From: Spongiibacteraceae bacterium UBA5047
GTDB taxonomy: Bacteria > Pseudomonadota > Gammaproteobacteria > Pseudomonadales > Spongiibacteraceae
DNA: 64,000 nt
Direction: 5' to 3'
Assembly (NCBI GenBank): GCA_002415025.1
Contig: DIBR01000014.1
Location: 2,309-66,308, forward strand
A model generated the notes under the pieces. It was not told the DNA's origin and did no database searches. It was given only the letters and a program-made list of their open reading frames with translations. Below are positions 7,394 through 16,136 of the stretch, in pieces. Position numbers and translations under genes: made by a program. Numbering within the stretch: the first letter of the stretch is position 1; each line of letters begins with the position of its first letter.

Positions 7394-9889
7394 ATGAAAT
7401 ATCCGGCTTTTCGCTTCGCCCTACCGCTGGCGGCTCTGCTCGCGCCTCAAATCCAGGCCGCCGTACTTGAAGAGGTGGTTGTTACCGCCCAACTCCGATC
7501 ACAAAGCCTTGCCGATGTTCCTGTATCGGTCAGCGCTGTTTCCGGCGACAAGATTTTTGAAGCCGGCATTGCGAAAGCTGAAGACCTGTCTGCCTACGTA
7601 CCCAATCTCACGATTCAGGAAGTAGGCCTTGGCACTTCTATTTATATACGCGGCATCGGCTCTGGAGAAAACCAGGGCTTCGAACAGTCCGTTGGCACTT
7701 ATATTGACGGCATCTACTACGGAAGAGCACAGTTGGCGCGCGCCCCCTTTCTCGATCTGGCACAGGTGGAAGTGTTGCGCGGCCCGCAGAACATCCTTTA
7801 CGGGAAAAACAGCATTGGCGGCGCCATCAGCATCCGCACAGCAGACCCGACGCAGGAATTTATGGGCAAGGCCGCCGTCACCATCGAGCCCCGGTATAAC
7901 GAGCACAGCGGTGATTTGATGCTATCGGGGCCGGTAACGGATGAGTGGGCGCTGCGTTTTGCGGTTCGCGCCCGGCAAACCGATGGCTATATGACTAACC
8001 AGATCACCGGCGAACCCGAGCCGCAGCGCGACGAGTACACCGTACGCTTGAAAAGCCTTTGGGACGTTTCAGACTCCTCAACCCTGAAACTGAAACTCGA
8101 GCATGGCAGCTTTGACGTGGTGGGCCGCCAAACCGAAGTCATCACCGATTCGCCCTCGGTATCAACGGTGCCGTTTTTCACAGGCCGTACCTACGGTGAA
8201 ATTATGGCCGACACCAACTTTTTTGTGCCCGGCACCCTGCTGACACCGGAGCTGGGGTTATTCCTGAATGAGCACCCGTCGGTACTCGATTCTGAAGGCG
8301 ACTACCGCTCCTCGCGGCAAAAAGACACCAGTGAAAACAACACCTACAACATCACCGTAGAATACGACTGGTACGTGGGTGAGCAGAACTTCACGTCCAT
8401 AACCGGCTACCTGCAATACGACTACACCGAAGAATGTGATTGCGACTATTCCGGCGTGCGTCTGTTTCAACTCGATCTTGAAGAAGACTACTCGCAATTC
8501 AGCCAAGAACTACGCTGGATATCACCCGTTGGTGATACCTGGGAATTTATCGGCGGTGCGTACGTGCAATACAGCGACCTCGACTTTTTTGACTCCATCA
8601 AAGTCGATTCGCCGGTACTGCCCCGTCTTATCAATGCCGCCGATCTGCTAGAAGGCGGCGCACGCGGCGACATCGACCCCGACCTCACCGCAGGCTTGGG
8701 AACCACCTCGTTCTTTGGTATCGGCGACGCAGGCAATGCGCTTGCAGGCATTCGCTCACCGCGCTTCTTTGACTCAGAGTCCATCGTTGCTTCCGTGTTT
8801 CTGCAAGGTGCTTGGAATATTTCCGAAACGCTGCGCCTGACTCTGGGCGGCCGCTTTACCTATGAGAACAAAACCGGTGCGCGTGACCTGAATTTTGCCT
8901 TCGCAGACGGCAGCATTCAGCCCATCAGCGAGGTCGACTCGGCCGCAGCCATCAGTTTTGCCGCAGAGCGGCACGACCTTAAGGGCGAGCGATCAGAAAA
9001 CAATTTCTCCCCTTTGGTTAACTTGCAGTGGTACGCCACCGATCAAGTGATGCTCTACGGCAACCTGAGCCGTGGCGCCAAGGCCGGCGGCTACGATGCG
9101 CGGTCTAACTCGTCTCCCGACCCAACGCCCACGCCCGCCAACCCTCTGGCCCTGAACCCTAACCGCGTGTCATTAATTGGCTCCTTTGAATACGAGCCGG
9201 AAACCGCTACCAGCGCGGAACTGGGCAGTAAAATGAGTTTGTTTGACGGCGCTGGCGAGCTGAATCTAGCGTTGTTCTACACTGAATTTGACGACCTGCA
9301 GGTGTCGGTATTCGACGGCACGCTGGGCTTCAATGTTGGTAATGCTGCAAGCGCGATTTCACAGGGTCTGGAAATTGACGGGCGCCTGGCCTTGAGCGAG
9401 CACTGGTTAATTGGCGGCGGCGCGTCACTGATGTCATTCAAATACGAAGACCATCTGGCCGGAACGTGTGTGCAGGGGCAGACGCCCAACGCGCCCAACG
9501 GGATTAACTGCGACTACACCGGCAAGACAGGGCAATACGTAGCCGATTACTCCGGCAACCTGCTGATCGGTTACGAGCGCGCGCTGTTTGACTCACTGTT
9601 ACTGCGCGCAAATCTGGATGTTATTTTCACGGACGACTACAACCCGTCCCCAAATCTGGACGAGCGCGTTGCACAACCCGCCTATCAACAGTTTAATGCC
9701 AGGATTGCGCTATCGGACATCTACCAGACGTGGGAAGTAGCGATCGCCGGTAAAAACCTGAGTGACGAACAAGTGTACGTCTACACGCAAGACCTGCCTT
9801 CTGCCTACACCATTGCGGAAACTGCAACACACTTTGGTTTTCAGGCAGCGCGCCGTACCGTGAGCCTGCAGTTGACTTACAACTGGTAG
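7394..9889 (+). CDS. TonB-dependent outer-membrane receptor 1
   Basis: An 831-residue receptor. A signal peptide (about residues 1-22, ending IQAA) is followed by a TonB-box-like EEVVVTAQ, a plug domain with the typical VEVLRGPQNILYGKNSIGG, and a beta-barrel ending in an aromatic residue (LQLTYNW). Such proteins import large or scarce substrates across the outer membrane using TonB energy. Its type (VVTAQ box, no carboxypeptidase-like extension) is common among lipid, steroid and aromatic substrate receptors of marine gammaproteobacteria. A GGAG ribosome site lies just before ATG 7394. The last 39 bases are part of a tandem duplication with the downstream spacer. Confidence 0.95.
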   Translation: MKYPAFRFALPLAALLAPQIQAAVLEEVVVTAQLRSQSLADVPVSVSAVSGDKIFEAGIAKAEDLSAYVPNLTIQEVGLGTSIYIRGIGSGENQGFEQSVGTYIDGIYYGRAQLARAPFLDLAQVEVLRGPQNILYGKNSIGGAISIRTADPTQEFMGKAAVTIEPRYNEHSGDLMLSGPVTDEWALRFAVRARQTDGYMTNQITGEPEPQRDEYTVRLKSLWDVSDSSTLKLKLEHGSFDVVGRQTEVITDSPSVSTVPFFTGRTYGEIMADTNFFVPGTLLTPELGLFLNEHPSVLDSEGDYRSSRQKDTSENNTYNITVEYDWYVGEQNFTSITGYLQYDYTEECDCDYSGVRLFQLDLEEDYSQFSQELRWISPVGDTWEFIGGAYVQYSDLDFFDSIKVDSPVLPRLINAADLLEGGARGDIDPDLTAGLGTTSFFGIGDAGNALAGIRSPRFFDSESIVASVFLQGAWNISETLRLTLGGRFTYENKTGARDLNFAFADGSIQPISEVDSAAAISFAAERHDLKGERSENNFSPLVNLQWYATDQVMLYGNLSRGAKAGGYDARSNSSPDPTPTPANPLALNPNRVSLIGSFEYEPETATSAELGSKMSLFDGAGELNLALFYTEFDDLQVSVFDGTLGFNVGNAASAISQGLEIDGRLALSEHWLIGGGASLMSFKYEDHLAGTCVQGQTPNAPNGINCDYTGKTGQYVADYSGNLLIGYERALFDSLLLRANLDVIFTDDYNPSPNLDERVAQPAYQQFNARIALSDIYQTWEVAIAGKNLSDEQVYVYTQDLPSAYTIAETATHFGFQAARRTVSLQLTYNW

Positions 9890-10105
9890 AGCAAATGTAA
9901 CTCCGCTTGAACATTCGCCTGCAGCCTTATTCTTGCTGTAGGCACGTATAAGCGCAGCGTTGCGGGCATCGATAATCGTGCCTGATACGCTGCGCTTAAT
10001 CAGGCCTACTTGAATTCTGTGGGAGACGAATAATCATCTGACAACGGTCTAGCAAAGACTACTCACCGGCATAAAAAACGGCATCGTCTATATTCACAAT
10101 ACCGC
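9851..10105. repeat. Tandem duplication, copy 1
   Basis: This block begins in the last codons of the TonB receptor gene and recurs directly downstream with an offset of 253-255 bases. Besides the receptor tail and spacer it ends with a copy of the 3' end of the MOSC gene: read leftward it still encodes GGIVNIDDAVFYAGE and a stop, against GGLVNVDDAVFYAAE in the intact gene. The copies differ at scattered positions and small indels, so the event is not recent. The junction lies in CG-rich sequence shared by both ends (CCGCC). Confidence 0.92.
9938..10009. repeat. 72-bp palindromic element, copy 1
   Basis: A long imperfect inverted repeat between convergent genes. The outer arms are GTAGGC/GCCTAC, the middle arms are a perfect 12-base pair TAAGCGCAGCGT/ACGCTGCGCTTA, and the inner arms are GGCA(T)CGA/TCGTGCC around a TAA loop. 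A further short hairpin (GCCTGCAG/CTGTAGGC) overlaps the left edge at 9917-9943. The GTAGG-AGCGCAGCG style resembles a family of dispersed palindromes in many gammaproteobacteria (recalled, not searched). It may act as a bidirectional terminator. Confidence 0.8.
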
Positions 10106-10358
10106 CGCCGCACGGTGAGCCTGCAGTTGACCTACAACTGGTAAAGCAATTCAGGGCCGTTAGCACATTCGCCTGCAGCCTTATTTTTGTTGTAGGCCCG
10201 TATAAGCGCAGCGTTGCGGGCATCGATAATCGTGCCTGATACGCTGCGTTTAATCAGGCCTACTGGATTCTGTGGGAGACGACTAATCGCCTGGCAATGG
10301 CCTACCAGAGGCTATTCAGCAGCATAAAAAACTGCATCGTCGACATTTACAAGCCCGC
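10106..10358. repeat. Tandem duplication, copy 2
   Basis: The second copy starts with a remnant of the receptor 3' end that still encodes RRTVSLQLTYNW plus a TAA stop, continues through the same spacer palindrome, and ends inside the true MOSC gene. Together the copies show that an ancestral convergent gene junction was duplicated in tandem, leaving orphan gene ends on the inner sides. Confidence 0.92.
10192..10263. repeat. 72-bp palindromic element, copy 2
   Basis: The same palindrome as at 9938, carried by the second duplication copy. The long arm has one G to T change on the right side (ACGCTGCGTTTA), giving a G.T wobble in the folded form, so the fold is kept. Confidence 0.8.
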
Positions 10359-10794
10359 CGCTACACACCCTCGCCGTAATACCGCCGTGCCCTCTCATTG
10401 CGTTGTAACCGCCAGCCCCCAACAAGCGTTCCATCTTGCTACAAGGGTGAGCCAAACCACTGTATTCCAACAGCACATTACCGATACGAAATTGCTTACC
10501 TTTCAGCGCGAGCAAATTGATTCCGGCTACAACAATATTACGGCGCAACAGCGCCGGCTCAACACGCTCCAAGCCCAGACAAGAGGCAATCACAGCCAAA
10601 TGCTCGTACTGGATAAGCGTAACCTGGCGCGCACTGCCGGGGCGACCTTTAAATCGATCACCCACAATACCCTGATCAGTTTTAAGCTGAACAGAAGCCG
10701 CCGCAATCATTGGTTCATCGCGCGCCGGTCTGACGCCGATCCATTGCACGCGCCCCTGCTGCGGCAGTGTATTGAGCAGCGCGTCGAGCGTCAT
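10312..10794 (-). CDS. MOSC domain protein
   Basis: A 160-residue MOSC-domain protein (molybdenum cofactor sulfurase C-terminal fold), beginning with the family pattern ALLNTLPQQGRVQWIGVRPA. The frame extends six codons upstream to a TTG, but ATG 10794 matches the family N-terminus and is preferred. MOSC proteins are thought to handle sulfur transfer to metal centres or N-hydroxylated substrates; no substrate is evident here. The last codons form the template of the tandem duplication between this gene and the receptor. It stands alone between the FkbM methyltransferase and the repeat. Confidence 0.88.
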   Translation of the reverse strand: MTLDALLNTLPQQGRVQWIGVRPARDEPMIAAASVQLKTDQGIVGDRFKGRPGSARQVTLIQYEHLAVIASCLGLERVEPALLRRNIVVAGINLLALKGKQFRIGNVLLEYSGLAHPCSKMERLLGAGGYNAMRGHGGITARVCSGGLVNVDDAVFYAAE

Positions 10795-10821
10795 CTGAAT
10801 CCGGCCATACAACGGGGGTGA

Positions 10822-11694
10822 TCAGGAATTAACTGAAGAATGCTTTGCATGAGTGTCATACCAGCCCGGCAAGGGCGTGCGCAAAACGCGCTGCAGTGCA
10901 TTGACAAGCTTTCGGGTAACTACATTCTTCCGCAGTAGTGCATAGTCACCAAAAAGCTGGTAGCGGAGGAATATTGATCGGTAAATTTTGATGATTTTAT
11001 TAACGTTCACCCAACTTGAAGGAAGTTCCTCACCAAACAAACCACTGGCGCCCTCCTCAAATCGATAGCCGGTGTAGCGACCTTCACGCGCAGGCTGAGG
11101 TTCCTTCTGCCGTGCAATACCGCTTTGTTGAACGGCTTTGAAGTCGCCATAGCCTAGCGTCGACAGTAACTCCAATTCGCGAAGCAACTTGGCAAAGCAC
11201 ACTTTCTCCGACTCGATAGACACGTAATCCGGTTTGGTCTCAAAATTCACCAGAGTTTCAAGGCAGACCAGATCCATGCCTTCGATATCTATCTTCAGAT
11301 AATAAGGCACGCCGAACTCTTTCAGGCAAGCAGCAAAATCTACAGTAGCAACGTCAATAATGTCGTTGCTTGTACCGAGCAACTCGTTGCGGTGTGCCCA
11401 ACCATCGGCCACCGTACCCCAGACACTGACATCAGTATTTTTATAGAACCGGACCGTTTTCTCACCGCCATCCAGAACTCCACGATCGACAATGGCACCT
11501 TCGACCACGACTAACTTCCCGCGATCTATTTCAGCGGAAAAGCGGCTTCTGCAATGCTCGGCCAAATCCGGGTCGGCTTCAAAGCCGACAACCCGGAAAC
11601 CCTTTTTCAGGTAGAAGTCAGTGTCCTCTCCCCGGTGCATTCCAACATCGTAAACCAGATCACTGCATTTATTGAGGGGGATAAATTCTCTCAC
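10822..11694 (-). CDS. FkbM family methyltransferase
   Basis: A 290-residue SAM-dependent methyltransferase of the FkbM type. The glycine-rich SAM motif is VYDVGMHRGEDTDFYLKKG (about residues 14-32), followed by the acidic ribose-binding FEADP and, further on, the FkbM-like YLKIDIEGMDLVCLE. The frame opens with GTG at 11694; no nearby ATG would keep the SAM motif. FkbM proteins O-methylate sugars or polyketides, and many are linked to surface glycans; no glycan genes are visible here, so the acceptor is unknown. It is 27 bases from the MOSC start and probably cotranscribed with it. Confidence 0.88.
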   Translation of the reverse strand: MREFIPLNKCSDLVYDVGMHRGEDTDFYLKKGFRVVGFEADPDLAEHCRSRFSAEIDRGKLVVVEGAIVDRGVLDGGEKTVRFYKNTDVSVWGTVADGWAHRNELLGTSNDIIDVATVDFAACLKEFGVPYYLKIDIEGMDLVCLETLVNFETKPDYVSIESEKVCFAKLLRELELLSTLGYGDFKAVQQSGIARQKEPQPAREGRYTGYRFEEGASGLFGEELPSSWVNVNKIIKIYRSIFLRYQLFGDYALLRKNVVTRKLVNALQRVLRTPLPGWYDTHAKHSSVNS

Positions 11695-11803
11695 TTAATC
11701 TCGTGGCCGTACTCTACCAATCACCTGTCGCGCACTTTTTACCAGCAGTCACTGTCTGCTACATTCTGCGCGCGCATTCCGAAAATTTTTGATCTTACAA
11801 ACG

Positions 11804-12199
11804 CTACTCTGCGCCTTCATTATAAGTCGTAACGCCTTGCGGAATCACCTCCCACGCCGCTTTGGAAGCCACATATATGTGGTACCCGATCTCAACATTC
11901 GGGTTACCATTGAGGCAGCCCAACGTTACACCATGTACCGCGCCGTTGTGCGTGCCGCACAACGTCGACCCGCACAGGCTACAGAACTGTAACCCGAACC
12001 CCGGATGTGTCTCGTAGCTACTCAGCAAATGCTCTCCCTGCGACCAGGTAAATTGACCTGCCTCTACCAAAGCGTATGACGAGGCTTGAGAACTAAACGC
12101 TTTTCTGCAACGGGAACAATGACATGACCTGGCATCTTTCACCGTACCTTCAATTCGGTATTGAATTTCGCCGCAGAAGCATTCACCGGTCAATGCCAT
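11804..12199 (-). CDS. GFA/CENP-V family zinc protein
   Basis: A 131-residue GFA-family protein (glutathione-dependent formaldehyde-activating enzyme-like fold). Zinc-binding cysteines are seen as CFCGEIQY, CHCSRCRKAF and CSLCGSTLCG. Family members bind glutathione or zinc, but few have proven activity and the formaldehyde role is disputed. Its ATG overlaps the stop of the upstream PaiB-like gene by one base (TAATG), so the two are translationally coupled. Confidence 0.88.
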   Translation of the reverse strand: MALTGECFCGEIQYRIEGTVKDARSCHCSRCRKAFSSQASSYALVEAGQFTWSQGEHLLSSYETHPGFGLQFCSLCGSTLCGTHNGAVHGVTLGCLNGNPNVEIGYHIYVASKAAWEVIPQGVTTYNEGAE

Positions 12200-12801
12200 T
12201 ATTTACTCCCCTGAAGTTGTTCGAGCTGTTGCTGCATCGCCGCGGCGAGCATTTTGGATCCCGTCGCCTCGAGTTGCCTGCTCACGTGAATCTGATCACT
12301 TTCAGATCGATTCTGACTGAGTTTGTACTTGCATTGCACTTCAGTGATATCGATCTCAAGCCCTACAATGGCATCCAGAAGTGTCGCGCGGTAATCAGGC
12401 TGCCAAGGAGGGGTTAATGCTGCTTCATATTTCATCGTGAGCTTGTCCAGCAAAGCCGCCAGTTCCTTGCTAGCCGATATTAACCGGCAGTTTCCATAGA
12501 GATGAACGGCCTGATAATTCCAGGTGGGAACACCCGGCGTTTCATACCACGAGGGAGAAACATAATCGTGCGAACCTTGCAGGGTCACCAGAACTTCTTG
12601 CCCTGCAATTTCTGATACCTGTGGGTTTTGTTTCGCCAAATGACAGAACAAACGGGTTTTGCAATCCGACAACAGAAAAGGAAGATGGGAGGAAAACAAT
12701 CGTCCGCCAACCATCGAGAGCAATTGGCCGAAACCATTGTTATCAATAAATGCGTGAATTTCTGCTTCGTCAGTAATAGAGAATTGACGGGGTATATACA
12801 T
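12199..12801 (-). CDS. PaiB-like FMN-binding protein
   Basis: A 200-residue protein of the FMN-binding split-barrel PaiB family: it starts MYIPRQF, has the central HLPFLL segment and the motif SPSWYETPGVPTWNYQAVH typical of the group. Bacillus PaiB is described as a negative regulator of sporulation and protease genes, but most homologues are probably flavin-binding enzymes. It ends on the start codon of the GFA gene, giving a two-gene unit. Confidence 0.9.
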   Translation of the reverse strand: MYIPRQFSITDEAEIHAFIDNNGFGQLLSMVGGRLFSSHLPFLLSDCKTRLFCHLAKQNPQVSEIAGQEVLVTLQGSHDYVSPSWYETPGVPTWNYQAVHLYGNCRLISASKELAALLDKLTMKYEAALTPPWQPDYRATLLDAIVGLEIDITEVQCKYKLSQNRSESDQIHVSRQLEATGSKMLAAAMQQQLEQLQGSK

Positions 12802-12841
12802 AAAATAACCTGAGAATCATGACACCGGGCAGCCTACGGCA

Positions 12842-14080
12842 TTACGACTGTGCGGACGAAAGAAAAGCCAGAGCCTCCTCAAGTGGCATCGGCTTGGCGA
12901 TGTAGTAACCCTGAGCCTTATCGATACCGAGCGATTCCAGAACTTTAAGCTCGGCTTCGGTCTCGACCCCTTCGGCCACGACTACGCTTTCCTTGACGTC
13001 GGCAAACGCTTTCAGCGCTGCCGCCAACGCGCGGCGTGGCCTATCTTTATGAATATTGCGAATCAAGCTGAGGTCCAGCTTAATAATATCCACATCGATC
13101 TCGAGAATATGCTGGAAGCTAGCGTGCCCTGCTCCCGCATCATCAATGGCCAGGCGAACCCCGGACGCGCGCAACTGTGCCAGTGCTGAACGAAGTACTT
13201 CATAATCTTCAATACGCGCGCGCTCAGTCACCTCCAGAACAACACGAGCAGAATCATAGTCAGCAAGCACTTCAGCCGCTGAACCGTTAGCAATATTGTC
13301 AGGCGCTATATTGACCGTAATGTAGCAGTCCTCGGGGAGATGCTTTAGCCCCTTAAGCGCCTGCTGCACTGCAAGCATCTCCAACTCTCGGCTCAAACCA
13401 ACCTGCGCCGCCTCATCAAACCATACATCCGGAGTGCGATAGGGCTCTGTTCGAAAACGCGACAATGCCTCGAAACCGACTACCTTCTGCAGCCTGATAT
13501 GATAGATGGGCTGATAGACAATCTCGAGCGCGTGTGTATCCAGCACAGATTTAACACGCTCGTACACTTCAATCGTTGTGCGGTTGTATTCCAGATGACG
13601 CTCAATCTGCTTGCCTGCAAATGCCGCAAATACGTTAAGCAATGATAAATCCCGCTGCCTGACGGTTTGGTCGGGGCGATGCGAATAACAACACAAAGTG
13701 CCGTACACAGTACCGTCGGGGAGGCAGACGGGCACACCAAGATAAGTGTATATATTGAGACGCTCGGTAATGGGCATTTTACTTGTCGCCGGATGAACCG
13801 AAGCATCTTCAATAAAACCCGGCAATTCACCATCTACAATTTTTCGGCAATAGGTTTCATCTGCGGGGTCACTGCTATCTGGCTTGAGCAAGGTCTGGCT
13901 AACTTTTGAATCAACATAGCGAACAACGCGATTATCATTATCAAACTCGGAAATAAATGCTATATCCATATCCAGGTGGCTTCGGATAATGTGCAGGTTA
14001 TCCTGCAGATTAGCGACCGACGACTCATCGATGTCGGCTATGTGATTCAGTAGAAATTCACCTGCGGCAACTTCGGCCAT
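12842..14080 (-). CDS. GAF-EAL cyclic-di-GMP phosphodiesterase
   Basis: A 412-residue signalling protein: an N-terminal GAF sensor domain (about residues 20-165) and a C-terminal EAL domain (about 175-408). The EAL active site looks intact: E204-A-L in GFEALSRF, N in VNIAPDNI, E in EVTERARI, the DD pair in IDDAGAGHAS, K-D in KLDLSLI and E in VAEGVET. It should hydrolyse c-di-GMP to pGpG in the cytoplasm under control of a ligand or redox input to GAF. There is no signal peptide or membrane segment and no GGDEF domain. It is monocistronic and divergent from the acyl-CoA ligase gene. Confidence 0.95.
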   Translation of the reverse strand: MAEVAAGEFLLNHIADIDESSVANLQDNLHIIRSHLDMDIAFISEFDNDNRVVRYVDSKVSQTLLKPDSSDPADETYCRKIVDGELPGFIEDASVHPATSKMPITERLNIYTYLGVPVCLPDGTVYGTLCCYSHRPDQTVRQRDLSLLNVFAAFAGKQIERHLEYNRTTIEVYERVKSVLDTHALEIVYQPIYHIRLQKVVGFEALSRFRTEPYRTPDVWFDEAAQVGLSRELEMLAVQQALKGLKHLPEDCYITVNIAPDNIANGSAAEVLADYDSARVVLEVTERARIEDYEVLRSALAQLRASGVRLAIDDAGAGHASFQHILEIDVDIIKLDLSLIRNIHKDRPRRALAAALKAFADVKESVVVAEGVETEAELKVLESLGIDKAQGYYIAKPMPLEEALAFLSSAQS

Positions 14081-14417
14081 ATCGCTATCTCCATTCGGTT
14101 TCAGAGTATTGTCTTCGGTAACACTAGCATATCAGTTTTTGCGATGGCCCGAATAAGGCCGCACCCGCGCGCCAAAATAGAACGTGCGTGCCTACTCACC
14201 GCATCGTGGCTCTTCCCTTGCTCCGTCAGCACCATTTCTGTTTCGCAGCGCAGGCCAGTCACCCTGCCATTCTCGCCCCCTTTCAATGGCAACCGGCACA
14301 TACTCATCGGCTAACCTCACAATAGGGATTTTGCCAGCAAAATCGCGTATAAGTAGAGACTGCGTCAGGACAACGTTTACCAGGCCTGCGAGCCGATAAT
14401 AATAAGCGGGAGAACAC
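14081..14417. other. Divergent intergenic region
   Basis: These 337 bases separate the leftward GAF-EAL gene from the rightward acyl-CoA ligase gene. Short frames exist on both strands, but none has a family signature or convincing ribosome site. I see no repeat or RNA gene. It must hold both promoters; a GGGAGA ribosome site precedes the ligase ATG. Confidence 0.6.
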
Positions 14418-16088
14418 ATGGAATTCACACATAGCACCATCATGGACTACATGCACCGATGGTTGCAGGAGACCCCCGACCGTGTATGGCTGAGAGACCG
14501 CAAGGGCGATGACTTCACCGAATGGACCTGGCAGAGCGCTTACGACGAGTTTGAGGCCGTGGCCGCCTGGCTGGAGGAAGAATACGGCGACACGGGCACC
14601 AACATAGGGCTCCTTTCAAAAAACTGCGCGCACTGGATGCTGGCCGACATGGCCATACTCGCATCGGGCAATGTGTCTATTCCCCTCTTTACCACCCAGA
14701 ATGCCGAGATCAGCGAGTACATCCTGAATTTCGCCGAAGTGAAATTACTGGTGCTGGGCCGCGCCGAAAACTGGCAGAGCATACAAGCGGTGCTGCCTGC
14801 CGATACACGGGTACTGTTGCTGCCGGGGGCAGACCCCGAGGCAGGCGCAGGGACCAATGCCTTGCGCTGGGAAGACATAGCGGCCCGCTACCGTGGACAA
14901 CGCGCGCAGCATCAATGCCGCCCCGACGAGATATTCACCATCCCCTTCACCTCTGGCACCACCGGCATGCCCAAGGGGGTGATGCAATCCCACGACTCCA
15001 TGACGATTCCGGTCGAACGCGCAAAAGAGGCCTTTGGCATCAGGCCCAATCCCCGCTTACTGTCTTACCTGCCCTTGTCACATATTGCCGAGCGGCAGAT
15101 TATCTGGGTGCAGAGCTTATTTAGTTGCGGCACCGTTACCTTTAACGAAGATCTCAGCACCCTGATTCGTGATATGGCGGATACCGCACCCAATATGTTC
15201 TTCGGAGCACCACGGGTGTGGGAAATGATACATCAGGGCGTGATCGCGAAACTTGGCTCCCAAGATGTACTGGACAAAATGCTGGCAGACGACCGGGAAG
15301 GCACCCAGAACCTTATCAGAGCGGGCCTGGGACTAAACGATTACGACTTTCTGTTAACCGCCGCCGCACCCATTCCCGCTTCCCTGATTCGCTGGTACGA
15401 CAGCCTCGGGATTACGCTGTGTGAAGGCTTTGGCCAGACCGAGGCCATGGGTCTGGTGGTCAACACCCCGGACGACCGCCGTATCGGCTCTATCGGCAGG
15501 CCGGTGGCGGGCGTGGAGGTCAAGCTCTCGGAGGAAGGCGAACTGCTGTGTAAAGCCGCAGCCTTGTCACCCGGATACTACAAACAAGGCGACAAAACAG
15601 CGGAAACCTTTGTAGACGGCTGGGTGAAAACCGGCGACAAGGCGCGCATTGATGACGACGGCTATATTTATATCACCGGGCGGGTCAAAGACTATTTCAA
15701 AACCCTGCAGGGCAAGTTTGTTGCACCGCCACCTATTGAAGACGCGTTTGCAGCCAGTGCAGATGTGGAACAGCTTTGCCTGCTGGGGCGCGGCTATTCA
15801 AAAACCGTCATGGTGTGCGTGCTATCTCCGGCGGCTAAAAGCACTCCGAAGGCAAGCATAGAAACGTCCCTGCTAACGCAGGCCGAGACCGTGAACAAGA
15901 CACTTGATAAACATGCCCGCATCGGCGCGGTGATTGTTTCGCAAGAGCCGTGGACAATAGAAAACGGCATGCTCACGCCAACATTGAAATTAAAACGAGA
16001 CCAGATAGAAGCAAAATTTGGCGAGCGAGCTCAACAATTGGCACACGAATCGGCCGAGAAACGATCGCTGCTGATTGACTGGATGTGA
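14418..16088 (+). CDS. AMP-forming acyl-CoA ligase
   Basis: A 556-residue ANL-superfamily enzyme. The ATP-binding P-loop motif is TSGTTGMPKG, the middle motif contains GFGQTEAMG, and the C-terminal motif is ITGRVKDYFKTLQGKFVAPP, as in long-chain fatty acid and steroid-acid ligases. It activates a carboxylate to its CoA thioester in the cytosol, the entry step for beta-oxidation. Given the neighbouring dehydrogenases and steroid enzymes, a C22-C27 steroid acid or fatty acid is a reasonable guess, but specificity cannot be read. The HD-domain gene follows 48 bases downstream. Confidence 0.93.
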   Translation: MEFTHSTIMDYMHRWLQETPDRVWLRDRKGDDFTEWTWQSAYDEFEAVAAWLEEEYGDTGTNIGLLSKNCAHWMLADMAILASGNVSIPLFTTQNAEISEYILNFAEVKLLVLGRAENWQSIQAVLPADTRVLLLPGADPEAGAGTNALRWEDIAARYRGQRAQHQCRPDEIFTIPFTSGTTGMPKGVMQSHDSMTIPVERAKEAFGIRPNPRLLSYLPLSHIAERQIIWVQSLFSCGTVTFNEDLSTLIRDMADTAPNMFFGAPRVWEMIHQGVIAKLGSQDVLDKMLADDREGTQNLIRAGLGLNDYDFLLTAAAPIPASLIRWYDSLGITLCEGFGQTEAMGLVVNTPDDRRIGSIGRPVAGVEVKLSEEGELLCKAAALSPGYYKQGDKTAETFVDGWVKTGDKARIDDDGYIYITGRVKDYFKTLQGKFVAPPPIEDAFAASADVEQLCLLGRGYSKTVMVCVLSPAAKSTPKASIETSLLTQAETVNKTLDKHARIGAVIVSQEPWTIENGMLTPTLKLKRDQIEAKFGERAQQLAHESAEKRSLLIDWM

Positions 16089-16136
16089 ATCGGCTACCAG
16101 TATAGTGGCACAAGCACTTGGCAAGCGGAGAAAGAG

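Noticed and set aside
10106..10144. Second receptor gene fragment as a pseudogene
   Set aside because: Only the last dozen codons are present and they belong to the tandem duplication, so it is listed as a repeat.
10297..10821. 174-codon frame on the plus strand
   Set aside because: Opposite the MOSC gene, whose family motifs are clear.
14192..14443. 83-codon frame in the divergent spacer, minus strand
   Set aside because: No motif or ribosome site, and it would cover the ligase promoter and start.
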